Origin: JBCCFK01 sp965262315
GTDB lineage: Bacteria > Actinomycetota > Acidimicrobiia > Acidimicrobiales > UBA8592
DNA: 64,000 bases
Assembly: GCA_965262315.1 (NCBI GenBank)
Contig: CBDHFJ010000011.1
Coordinates: 48,667-112,666 of the forward strand
Direction of reading: 5' to 3'
This document shows, in pieces, positions 17,836 to 26,276 of the stretch. The notes below the pieces were generated by a model. The model had not been told where the DNA came from and did no database searches. It was given only the letters and a program-made list of their open reading frames with translations. The position numbers and the translations under genes are program-made. Within the stretch, counting starts at the first letter, position 1. Every line of letters begins with the position of its first letter.

Positions 17836-18732
17836 TCAGGCGGTGCCGGGCCCCCGCGCTCGGCGAGCGAAGACCAGCCCGCCAGCGGCACAGAGACCGG
17901 CCACGACAGCACCGACCACCAGCCACGAACGGCTGCCGGAGCCGTCCCCACCGTCACCCCCGACACCCGCCAGCGCCTCCTCGTCGCCATCGGCGGGTTC
18001 GTTCCCAGGCTCGTCCGCCGACGGTGCGTCCACGTTGTCCGGCGCATCCTCGGCGGAGGGATCCGCTGGGGCGGGCTCGTCGCCGTCGGCGGTGGTGGCT
18101 CGCTCCTCGGACGCTCCCGCGACCTCGGCGTCGTCGTCCGCGGTGGCGCCGTCCGGGTCGTCACTCGTCTCGGGTGCCGGGCCAACCGTCGGCGGCGGAT
18201 CGTTGCGCACGGTCACCTCGGGCAACGGTGTCGGCGTCGGTGATTCCACGTCGGGACGCTGCGCGGTGGGTGTGGGCGCAGGAGCTGCCGGCTCGACCGG
18301 TACAGGGGTGGACGTGGGCGCCGGGAGTGCGTAGACGGTCATCACACCCGAGAGCTGCACCGTGGCCCCGTCGATGGCGGGTCCCGCCATGGTCGCCGTG
18401 TAGTTGCCGGCGGTGAAGCTGTCGGTCAGCTGGAGCTCGAAGCGCACGGCGCCGACGTCGTCGGCCTCGTCGGTGGTCTCGGCGGCCGCCTCGCCCGAGG
18501 CGTTGGACCGCACGGCCACCTGTACGGCGGCGTTGGGAGCGAACCCGCTGCCCGCGAAGGTGACCACCGTGCCCGGAGTGAAGTCCGTGCCCTCGATGTC
18601 GAGGTCGCCGAACTGTGGTTGATAGGGCGCACCGTCCTCTTGCCCCTGTGCCGTGCCAACGGCGGAGAACGCCATCGCCACGAACATGCTCACGAGGAGG
18701 CATGCGCCAAAGACCGCCCGTCTTCCGCCCAT
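17836..18732 (-). CDS. Membrane-anchored surface protein with Ig/TIG-like domain
   Basis: 298 residues. Signal peptide (about 1-30); an Ig/TIG-like domain (about 36-135) with the pattern IEGTDFTPGTVVTFAGSGFAP; a Pro/Thr-rich linker (about 137-175); a strongly acidic low-complexity segment (180-268); a C-terminal helix (about 272-291) and a basic tail (RRARGPGTA). This is a wall-spanning layout without an LPxTG-like motif. The domain pattern resembles the LAxTG protein at 31858. Function unknown, probably structural or adhesive. Confidence 0.72.
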   Translation of the reverse strand: MGGRRAVFGACLLVSMFVAMAFSAVGTAQGQEDGAPYQPQFGDLDIEGTDFTPGTVVTFAGSGFAPNAAVQVAVRSNASGEAAAETTDEADDVGAVRFELQLTDSFTAGNYTATMAGPAIDGATVQLSGVMTVYALPAPTSTPVPVEPAAPAPTPTAQRPDVESPTPTPLPEVTVRNDPPPTVGPAPETSDDPDGATADDDAEVAGASEERATTADGDEPAPADPSAEDAPDNVDAPSADEPGNEPADGDEEALAGVGGDGGDGSGSRSWLVVGAVVAGLCAAGGLVFARRARGPGTA

Positions 18733-18826
18733 GTCCGCAAGGTTAGCCAGCCACGGTCGATGGGGCGAATTCCGGGTCGTCGTCCTATTCTGCTGCTCGC
18801 CTCACTGCGGACGGAGGATGAACCGG

Positions 18827-19846
18827 GTGGACAAACCGACATTGCGCGCCGGCGTGGTGGGCGCAGGATGGGTGGCGGCGGATCGTCACATCCCATCGCT
18901 GGATCGAACCGATGGCGTGGAGCTCGTGGCGGTCTTCGACGCGGACATCGAGCGTGCCCGCCGGACGGCCCCCGAGGGCATTCCGATCACGGACGACCTC
19001 GAGGTCCTGTATGACCACGACCTGGATCTGGTGTGTGTCTGCACCTCACCGTGGTCCCACACCGAGTTCACCATCGATGCACTCGAGCGAGGGGTTCACG
19101 TCTTCTGCGAGAAGCCTCTTGCGCTTCGCCCGGAGGACGCTCGGGCCATGTTCTCCGCGGCCGAGAAGGCCGACCGCATGCTCTGTCCGTCCCACAACTT
19201 CCTGTGGTCCGACGCCATGACCCGAGCCCGAAAGGCATTGGCCGCCGCCGGCCCACTCCTGTCGGTGTCGGGGCTCCAGCTCAGCAGCGACCAACGCCGA
19301 CTGCCGACATGGCACCACGATCTCCGCGGCGGCCTGCTGTTCGACGAGATCCCGCACATGCTCTACATCGTCGCCGACCTCCTCGGGTCCGATCTCCGAG
19401 TCGAACACGTGCGAGCTGACTGGGCGTCTCGTACCTCCGAACCCCAGACCTGCGAGGTCCTCCTGCGAGGCGCCAACGGCCCGGGGCGTCTGTCGATGGT
19501 GTTCGGGGCCCCGCTGTCGGAGTGGCACGTGACCGCGGTCGCCGGGCGAACGGTCGTGGATGTCGACCTCTTCCGCGACGTGATGATCAGCTCGGGGTCC
19601 GACGGCGGCCACACCGCACGCGAGGTGCTCGCCACCAGCCTGCGAGCGGCCGGCCAGCACCTGGGCGGGTTCGCGGGCGCCGGCCTCCGGCTCGCTCGGG
19701 GTCGGCAGTTCTGGGGTCACGACGCCCTCGTGGCTGCGGTCGTGTCCGCCATCCGCACCGGCGCCGTCAGCCCCGTCCCGGTCGAGTCCGCGCTCGGCGT
19801 GGTCGACGCAACCGAGGCCATCCTGGCCGAGCTCGACCGTCGCTGA
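18827..19846 (+). CDS. Gfo/Idh/MocA-family oxidoreductase
   Basis: 339-residue NAD(P)-dependent sugar or inositol dehydrogenase-like enzyme. Rossmann motif AGVVGAGWVAADRH near the N-terminus; EKPLAL with the conserved Lys at about 90-95; the dimerisation sheet later. GTG 18827 is preferred because GGAGG lies nine bases upstream; ATG 18818 directly abuts the GGAGG. A -10-like TATTCT lies at about 18786. It is separated from the glycan cluster, so its substrate is unclear. Confidence 0.85.
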   Translation: MDKPTLRAGVVGAGWVAADRHIPSLDRTDGVELVAVFDADIERARRTAPEGIPITDDLEVLYDHDLDLVCVCTSPWSHTEFTIDALERGVHVFCEKPLALRPEDARAMFSAAEKADRMLCPSHNFLWSDAMTRARKALAAAGPLLSVSGLQLSSDQRRLPTWHHDLRGGLLFDEIPHMLYIVADLLGSDLRVEHVRADWASRTSEPQTCEVLLRGANGPGRLSMVFGAPLSEWHVTAVAGRTVVDVDLFRDVMISSGSDGGHTAREVLATSLRAAGQHLGGFAGAGLRLARGRQFWGHDALVAAVVSAIRTGAVSPVPVESALGVVDATEAILAELDRR

Positions 19847-19872
19847 TCGATCTGGGCGGCGGGCCGCGCCAA

Positions 19873-19899
19873 CGTGACACCCCCGGCGGCGGTGTCACG
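19873..19899. terminator. Bidirectional hairpin between convergent genes
   Basis: CGTGACACC (19873-19881) and GGTGTCACG (19891-19899) form a perfect 9-bp stem with a 9-base loop. It lies between the convergent oxidoreductase and giant MCO stops, so it could terminate both transcripts. No clear T-run on either side. Confidence 0.6.
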
Positions 19900-19929
19900 G
19901 GCGCGTCGTTCAGTTCGTCGCCGATGGGG

Positions 19930-20802
19930 TCAGAAGAGCCCCGTGATCGTTGTCAGCGCACCCGCGGTGACCACGGCTGTCTCACATGGCGGGGCACTGG
20001 ATCCGAAGGGTTCGAAGCACACCTCGTAGGTGCCTGCAGGCAGGTCCGTCCACACACCCCAGTCGTCGCGGGGGTAGCCGTCCACGGTGATGGTGGACGG
20101 CACCGCCGGTGCGGTGTCCACACGCAGTGCGCCGCGCTGGGAGTAGTTGCCGACGACGACGGTGGTGACGCCGTCGACGATCGTGACGCTCTCACAACTG
20201 GGAGTGCTGTAGCCCTCGAGGTCCGACCAGCAGACCTCGTGACTGCCCGGGGCGAGCTTGGCCCACGTCAGCGACCACGTGTCCATCGGAACGCCGTCCA
20301 CGGAGATCTGAGCCGGGAGGGCCGGACTGGTGGTTGCCCGGAGCATGCCGTACCCGCTGGGCCCCGTAGCGCCGGAGGCGGTGAACGCGCCGGTGACCTG
20401 CGTCGTGACGCCGGCGGTCACGGTGACCGTCTCACACGGTGGCGGGTCGAACCCCGCCACCGCACCCCAGCAGACCTCGTAGTCGCCGGGGTCGATGTCG
20501 GTCCACATGCCCCAGTCGTTGCGCGGCTGGCCATCGACGGAGATCGTGGACGGCACCGCAGGGCTGGTGTCGACCCGCAGATAGCCGCGGGGCGTGAAGC
20601 TCCCCGTGACCGCGGTGGTGGTCAGCGAGTCGACGGCCACCGTCTCACACGGCGGGGTGGTGAACCCGGGCACGTCGGTGAAGCACACCTCGTACGAGCC
20701 GGGTTGCAGCTCCACCCAGGTGAGCGACCAGGTGTCCATGGGGACGCCGTCGACGACGATCTGTGACGGCACGGCCGGGTCGGTCGTCACCCGCAGCATG
20801 CC
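19930..20802 (-). repeat. PEGA-like four-repeat cassette, copy 2 (giant MCO)
   Basis: C-terminal 290 residues: GMLRVTTDPAVPSQIVVDG, YLRVDTSPAVPSTISVDG, GMLRATTSPALPAQISVDG and ALRVDTAPAVPSTITVDG, in A-B-linker-A-B order. The segment 20411-20451 matches 33071-33111 of the peroxidase gene at 40 of 41 bases by eye, indicating recent exchange between genes. Confidence 0.92.
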
Positions 20803-23800
20803 GGGCTGCGCCAGTGGCAACAGGTCCGGCTGCGGCGTGTCGTGGGTCCGCATGATGCCCCACAGGCCGGCCTCGTGGAACGGCATCCGCCGGTCCTCGA
20901 ACAAGTAGTCGGCCCCCGTCGGGACGCCGCCTCCGGCGCCGCCGACCAGGTGGAAGTCGAACGACTCCGCCGGCAGGATGCCCTTGGCCTCGAGATGCTC
21001 GGACCACGCCAGGTTCACCTCCCACGGCGCCATGTGTCCATTCATGGCGAACACGTGCGGCTGTTGGCCGGAGCCGACGCCCACCCGGACACGGACCGGA
21101 TCGCCCACGTAGGCGTGGAAGATGTTGGCCGGGTCGCCGTGGGTGTCCGAGTCGTAGACGAGCGACTGATCGGGGTTGACCTCCAGGCGGCCTTGTCCCG
21201 GCCCCTCCACGAAGAAGGGATCGGCCCGGTAGTTGAAGAACGTGGGCCCGCTGACCATGGTGGGGTACGGCATCACGTTCTGTCCGATGTCGTCGTCGTC
21301 GTCCTCGATGAGCAGGACCTGCTCACGGAACCCGGACCCGTCGGGCAAGAGGACGTCCGCGGTCACGCCGGCGTCGAGTGGTGAACCGTCCGTGGGGTTC
21401 CGCCAGGTCGAACCCGCGGGTTCGACGACGATGGCCCCGTAGGCGCCGTCCATCGCGGAACGCTGATCGGCGAGGCTGAAGAACATCGTCGTGCCCAGCT
21501 CCTGATCGGCGAAGACCCGGTACGTCCTCGACGCACCACGGTCGATGGTGGTGTCGAGGTTGAACCCGACGGCGGTGCCCGCCGAACCCTGCGGATCGGC
21601 GAGGAGCTTCGACGTGTTGAACGATGCCCAGTCGCCCGAGTTGTTGCGGACACTCACCTCGAGGCAGTCGCCGGAGTTCATGCGCAGGACCAGTGGTTCC
21701 GGTTCCTGGATGCCGGCCAGCACGTCCGCAGCGTCGGCGGCGAGCACGAACAGCTGGCGTCCGGTGAGCGGGAACTCGATCAGCTCGACATCTGCAGTGC
21801 GCATCGGCGCAGATGGCGGGCACGGGTTGCCTGGTGCAGTCGCGGGCGCCGGCGGACCACCGGTCACCGCCTGTTGCGGGAACCCGGCGCCGCCGGGCGG
21901 TGCCGTACCAGGCAGGGGCTGGAGGTCACCCTGTGCCGTGTCATGCACTCGCAGGATGCCCCAAGCACCCGCCTCGAAGTCCTCCTGCTTGGTGCTGTAG
22001 TAGAGGTAGTCGCCGGCGTACCCGTTGGGGCCGCCTGCACCGACCTCGAGCACCATGTCCTCGCGCTCGGAGACGCCGAGGTTCACCGTGTCGTGCAAGG
22101 TGCCGGAGCTGTTGTGCCACTCCTGGCGGAACCGGTGGCCGGTCACGCGGATGGCGCCGATGCGTTGGACCACGCCGAGGCCACGGAACACCACGCTGTC
22201 GCCGACGTACGCCCTCGTGACGGGGGTGTCCGGATCGCCGTGGGTCACCGACGAGAAGGGATGGTCTCCACCCCGCTCGGTCAGCGGCGCAGCTCGCATG
22301 TTGAACGTGGCGATCTTGCTCGGCTCGCCCTCGCGGTGGGCGTTGTGCAGGAACAGCATCTGCTCACGGAACGGACCCTGCTGACCCGCCGCGATGGACG
22401 ATGCCGCGGGGGCGTGGATGTCGGCCCGGGCACCGGATCGGATCTCTGCGCCGGTCGTGGGGTCGTGCCACGTGGACCCGGCCGGCTCGATGATGTGGGC
22501 GCCGAACAGTCCGTGATCCCAGTTCGAGAACCGCACGTGGTCGTGGAAGAAGACCGTGCCGGAGTTGACGTCGGAGAACCACAGGTAGTTCACGAACTCC
22601 ACACCCACGGCCTCGCCTGCGGCGTGCTGATTCACCAGTGGCGCGTCGAGGGTGATCGTCGTGCCGTTGATGGCGGTGATCGTCCGGACCTCGGTGCACG
22701 GCACGTCGGTCAGGTCGGGCGACGAGACGGGAAGACCGGTCGTCGGGTCGCACATGCCCTCGCCGAGACCGATGCCGATGGCGATGCCCACCCGCAGGCG
22801 GTCGACGTTGGTGACCGTGATGTCGGTCGCTCCGATACCCGGCGCTGACACGAGCGTCCGATTCTCGTTCTCGTACGGGAACACGGCCTGCTCGAACGCC
22901 GAACCGGTCACCACACCGTCGGAGGCCTGAGGGTCGAACTGGGTGAAGTGGCTGTGGATGTTGACCTTTGCCAGTCCCTCGTGGTTGGCGTCGTCCTGTT
23001 GGCTGGTGAGGAACAGGGACACGCAGTCACCGACGTTGCTCCGGATCACCAGCGGTTCCGCGACCTGAGAGCCCGCTCGTACGGCGGCGACATCGTCGTT
23101 CAGGACGTACAACATGCCGTTGGTGTCGGTGAGCGTCGGGCTGATCTGCAACGGCAGGTCGATGGCCGACAGCGGATAGTGCAGGATCCGTCTCCCGGGG
23201 ATCACGTCGGTGCCGGGGCACAGGCCGTCCGGTCTCGACGTCGAACCGTGGGGGCCCAACCACGGCGCGCCCTGGGACGCTCTCGGCGCGAACGGTGGTC
23301 GTTTGCCGAGATGGGGTTCGAGCAACGGCCACGCGGGTCTGGCGTTGGACAGATTCCACCTGATGGTGGGTCTGACCCCCGGGTTCGGGGACTCCCAACC
23401 GGGCCACACGTCAGTGCTCGAGGGCTCGCCGAGGAACAACGGCTGGCTCTGGTCGCCACCGACGTAGTCGATGGTCCAGTCCCAGACCGTGGCGTCCGCG
23501 TCGTCGATCGGGACACCCTGGGGTGGCAGTTGGGCCGCGAGGTAGTCCTCCAGCGACGTCTCGCCGGGTTGGTCGACGTCGACCGTCGGGACGAGGGTCT
23601 GGCCGTCCGGCGTGGTGGTACCGATCAGGTCCAGCGACGTGCCGCCCGGCGCGATGGCGGGCGCCGTGTAGCCAGGGTCCGGTGGCATCTGCGCGAGGTC
23701 GGGTTGCGGTGTGTCGAAGACCCGCCAGTAGGCCCACATGCCGGCGATGTAGTGGTGGCCGATGTGGCAGTGGAACAGGTAGTCGCCCGCCGCCTGCTGG

Positions 23801-25563
23801 CAGCCGCCGGCGCCGCACTCGTGTTCGAGGTCGTAACTCTCGCCCGGACCCACGGACTGGCTGTCGAGGCGTGTCGAGAGTGCCTCGCTGGAGACGGTCT
23901 TGCGCAGGCCGGTCGCGAACTCGGTGGGCTCGGCCGCCGGGTTGCGGTGCCAGCGATTGCCGCCACCGTGGAGGTGGTAGACGTGGAAGACCTCGCTGCC
24001 AGGATGGCTGATGCGGGTCTTGGTGGGCTCGCCGAGGTAGGACCGGGGCGTCGGGGTGGCGGGCTCGCCGAAGGTGTAGGTGCTGTAGCCGAGGCCGTGA
24101 TCGCCGCCCTGCGCGAGCCGGTGGCGGAACGGTTCGCTCCGGTAGTTCAGGGCTCGGGACGACGGCCGGTACACGCCGGTCTCGTCGTCGATCAGCGGCA
24201 GGGGATCGCCATCACCGTCGAGTACCTCGTAGTCCTCGTCGCCGACCTCGTGCATCATGATCACGAACTCGCGGAAGTCGATGCCGTTGGGGTCGACGAT
24301 GATCGCCTCCCAGCCACTGTCGATCTGCTGGCCTGGGATGTCGGGGTGGTAGTAGGTCGACCCCGGCGGCTCGACGACCAGCGCGCCGAAGAGGCCGTGG
24401 GCCATCGTCACTCGCGCGTCGTAGCGGCTGTGGAAGTGGTGGGTTCCCTCGGCCGAACGGTCCGACGGGATGGGGAACGTGTAGCTGATGCTCTCGCCCG
24501 GGTCCGCGAGCGTCCCCGGGTTGTTGCCGACCTCGCCGCCGTCGTTGGTGGCGGTGTAGGCGAGACCGGTCAGGTGGAACGACGCCGGCATGCCGTTGGA
24601 CAAGCGGTTGGTGAAGTTGATCGTGAGGCACTCTCCGGCGTTGGCTCGGATCGCCAGCGCCTGGATCGGATCGTCACGGAGCCCGGCCGTGACATCACCA
24701 CTGGCCTCCTGCGCACGCACAGCAGGAATGTCCGACTCGAGCACGTACATCATGCCCAGCGGGTCATGATCGCCGTAGCGGTTGAGGACCATGTTGACGT
24801 TGATCGCCGCGACGTCGTAGGAGCGGGTCGGCGCGCCGGCCTCGCAACCGTTCGCCTGTACCTGCGCACCAGCTGAGTCGGGCTCCGGTGCCACCGGCAA
24901 CACCACGGTGGTCGCCACGAGCGCGGCGACCGCGACAACGCGGACCGCTGCGCGGGCGGGCGTGGTGGCCACGATGGCGACCGCCACGAGCGCAACGGCG
25001 AGCGCGGCAACGGCCGGGCCGGCCACGTCGAGCTGCATCGCAACGAGCAGGCCGCCCGTGATGACGGCGCTCGTGGCCAGGACCCCACCCGTGGTGACGC
25101 TCGGGTGGCGACGCAGGATCCAGTAGGCCAGTGCGAGCGCAGGCAACGCGGCGACCTGACCGACGAGGCCATCGCGCACCGCGTGCTCCAACAGCCCGCC
25201 CTCGTCCACGTGGGAGGCACCGAGGAGCTCATCGATCCTCGCGTGCGCCGGAAGCGTGGCGGCACCCGAGAGCATGAGGATCTGGGTGATGACAGCGATG
25301 CGAAGCGCACGTGCCTGCCCCTCGGTCGCGGTCGGGATCGCGCGGGCGACCTTGGTACCGATCTGGACTGCCAGCAGCGCGAGCGGCAAGAGCAGTCCGA
25401 TGTCGCGCAGGACGTGGGCGAGGTGTGTCTCGAAGGGAGCGTCGCTTCGGATGACGAATGCCGCGTGGAACGTGTGTTGCCACGCCACGACCAGCACGGC
25501 CAGCAGGATCGCGGGAAGCGCGGTCTGGACCGCACGAGACTTCCGTCGGTGGTCGCTCCGCAT
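19930..25563 (-). CDS. Giant secreted multi-cupredoxin oxidase (ceruloplasmin-like) with N-terminal membrane domain
   Basis: 1877 residues from ATG 25563, which overlaps the stop of the upstream gene by one base. Residues about 1-225 hold several helices; the first four match the His-containing domain of the MCO at 6093 (VVAW…H…LRD…LP). Three two-domain cupredoxin units follow, each opening with a MMYVLESD/MLYVLNDD/LFVLAADA-like segment. Unit 1 keeps GTHHFHSRYD, EVFHVYHLHGGG and LFHCHIGHHYIAGMW (Cys about 599), a full type-1/type-3 pattern. Unit 2 has NIHSHF and FFHDHVRF. Unit 3 is largely degenerate. The C-terminus is the four-repeat cassette. Expected to oxidise a metal or phenolic outside the membrane; a MnxG-like role is inference. 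Confidence 0.88.
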   Translation of the reverse strand: MRSDHRRKSRAVQTALPAILLAVLVVAWQHTFHAAFVIRSDAPFETHLAHVLRDIGLLLPLALLAVQIGTKVARAIPTATEGQARALRIAVITQILMLSGAATLPAHARIDELLGASHVDEGGLLEHAVRDGLVGQVAALPALALAYWILRRHPSVTTGGVLATSAVITGGLLVAMQLDVAGPAVAALAVALVAVAIVATTPARAAVRVVAVAALVATTVVLPVAPEPDSAGAQVQANGCEAGAPTRSYDVAAINVNMVLNRYGDHDPLGMMYVLESDIPAVRAQEASGDVTAGLRDDPIQALAIRANAGECLTINFTNRLSNGMPASFHLTGLAYTATNDGGEVGNNPGTLADPGESISYTFPIPSDRSAEGTHHFHSRYDARVTMAHGLFGALVVEPPGSTYYHPDIPGQQIDSGWEAIIVDPNGIDFREFVIMMHEVGDEDYEVLDGDGDPLPLIDDETGVYRPSSRALNYRSEPFRHRLAQGGDHGLGYSTYTFGEPATPTPRSYLGEPTKTRISHPGSEVFHVYHLHGGGNRWHRNPAAEPTEFATGLRKTVSSEALSTRLDSQSVGPGESYDLEHECGAGGCQQAAGDYLFHCHIGHHYIAGMWAYWRVFDTPQPDLAQMPPDPGYTAPAIAPGGTSLDLIGTTTPDGQTLVPTVDVDQPGETSLEDYLAAQLPPQGVPIDDADATVWDWTIDYVGGDQSQPLFLGEPSSTDVWPGWESPNPGVRPTIRWNLSNARPAWPLLEPHLGKRPPFAPRASQGAPWLGPHGSTSRPDGLCPGTDVIPGRRILHYPLSAIDLPLQISPTLTDTNGMLYVLNDDVAAVRAGSQVAEPLVIRSNVGDCVSLFLTSQQDDANHEGLAKVNIHSHFTQFDPQASDGVVTGSAFEQAVFPYENENRTLVSAPGIGATDITVTNVDRLRVGIAIGIGLGEGMCDPTTGLPVSSPDLTDVPCTEVRTITAINGTTITLDAPLVNQHAAGEAVGVEFVNYLWFSDVNSGTVFFHDHVRFSNWDHGLFGAHIIEPAGSTWHDPTTGAEIRSGARADIHAPAASSIAAGQQGPFREQMLFLHNAHREGEPSKIATFNMRAAPLTERGGDHPFSSVTHGDPDTPVTRAYVGDSVVFRGLGVVQRIGAIRVTGHRFRQEWHNSSGTLHDTVNLGVSEREDMVLEVGAGGPNGYAGDYLYYSTKQEDFEAGAWGILRVHDTAQGDLQPLPGTAPPGGAGFPQQAVTGGPPAPATAPGNPCPPSAPMRTADVELIEFPLTGRQLFVLAADAADVLAGIQEPEPLVLRMNSGDCLEVSVRNNSGDWASFNTSKLLADPQGSAGTAVGFNLDTTIDRGASRTYRVFADQELGTTMFFSLADQRSAMDGAYGAIVVEPAGSTWRNPTDGSPLDAGVTADVLLPDGSGFREQVLLIEDDDDDIGQNVMPYPTMVSGPTFFNYRADPFFVEGPGQGRLEVNPDQSLVYDSDTHGDPANIFHAYVGDPVRVRVGVGSGQQPHVFAMNGHMAPWEVNLAWSEHLEAKGILPAESFDFHLVGGAGGGVPTGADYLFEDRRMPFHEAGLWGIMRTHDTPQPDLLPLAQPGMLRVTTDPAVPSQIVVDGVPMDTWSLTWVELQPGSYEVCFTDVPGFTTPPCETVAVDSLTTTAVTGSFTPRGYLRVDTSPAVPSTISVDGQPRNDWGMWTDIDPGDYEVCWGAVAGFDPPPCETVTVTAGVTTQVTGAFTASGATGPSGYGMLRATTSPALPAQISVDGVPMDTWSLTWAKLAPGSHEVCWSDLEGYSTPSCESVTIVDGVTTVVVGNYSQRGALRVDTAPAVPSTITVDGYPRDDWGVWTDLPAGTYEVCFEPFGSSAPPCETAVVTAGALTTITGLF

Positions 25564-26177
25564 CAGTGGTGACCTCCGTCCGAGATCACGAACCGGGTGG
25601 TCGACCCGGCGTGCCGCCAGGTGAGGTACATCGTCTGGCCTGCGTCGCGTTCGGCGATGTCGAACGCGACGACCGTGTTCAGCAGGTGACCGTCGTGCAG
25701 ATCGGTCGGGTTGAAGGTGCCGCCGAGCAGCGGATCCCACTGCCGACCGTCGGCGCCCTCGAGGGCGAAGCTGTCGGGGGACACCTTGGTCGTGGCAGCG
25801 TGGTTGAACATCGTCAGCTCGACCTGTAGGCGCACGAAGCCCTCGTCGGGGGTGCCCGGCATCATCGAGGCTGGCATGGCGAACCCGGACTCGAGCTCGT
25901 TGGACCCGAGCGCTTGCGCGTCCGGTCCCAGGTCCGCGTCACTGGTGGCGTTGTGGTCGTGTTCGAGCCACTCCGCGGCCTCCACCCAGGTCGAGAGGTC
26001 GCCGTGCCGTGCTTCGGTCTGCACGTCCACCACCGGCGCCTGGCCTCCGGCGGTCATGATCGTCACCGCCAGGCCGAGAATGCCGGCGATCACTGCGAAT
26101 CCAACCAACAGCATCGGTGGACTCGAGAGGTCAGGAACGGCCGTGGATCCCCGCTGCTTCACGCCCGTGCCGGTCAT
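25563..26177 (-). CDS. Membrane-anchored Ig-like (DUF4352-type) protein, partner of the giant MCO
   Basis: 204 residues. One N-terminal helix (about 22-43, MLLVGFAVIAGILGLAVTIM), then an extracellular part with an Ig-like fold pattern: FVRLQVELTMFNHA, FALEGADGRQWDP, TVVAFDIAERDAGQTMYL and RFVISDGGHH. This is the strand order of DUF4352/telobox-like stabilising domains. It is Met/His-rich in places (MPASMMPGTP, WLEHDHNA) and could bind copper. Its stop overlaps the giant MCO start, so the two are translationally coupled. I infer an assembly or metallation role. Confidence 0.72.
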   Translation of the reverse strand: MTGTGVKQRGSTAVPDLSSPPMLLVGFAVIAGILGLAVTIMTAGGQAPVVDVQTEARHGDLSTWVEAAEWLEHDHNATSDADLGPDAQALGSNELESGFAMPASMMPGTPDEGFVRLQVELTMFNHAATTKVSPDSFALEGADGRQWDPLLGGTFNPTDLHDGHLLNTVVAFDIAERDAGQTMYLTWRHAGSTTRFVISDGGHH

Positions 26178-26191
26178 GGAGCTGTCGGCCA

Positions 26192-26237
26192 GATGAGGAG
26201 AGATGTCACCTCATCGGAATATCAGGGGAACCTTTGG
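26192..26237 (-). promoter_or_regulatory. Leader hairpin and CAAAGGTTCC box upstream of the MCO operon
   Basis: GATGAGG (26192-26198) and CCTCATC (26209-26215) form a 7-bp stem 15 bases before the start codon. On the coding (minus) strand, CCAAAGGTTCC (26237-26227) precedes TGATATTCC, a possible -10. The same CAAAGGTT core occurs twice upstream of the peroxidase gene (37582-37630), suggesting a shared regulator. Confidence 0.45.
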
Positions 26238-26276
26238 CAGACCTCAAACCCCCTGGCAGCCGAGGTGGTGCCGCGG

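Noticed and set aside
22948..24876. 642-residue plus-strand open frame inside the giant MCO
   Set aside because: Antisense of cupredoxin coding sequence; composition is unnatural and no motifs are visible.
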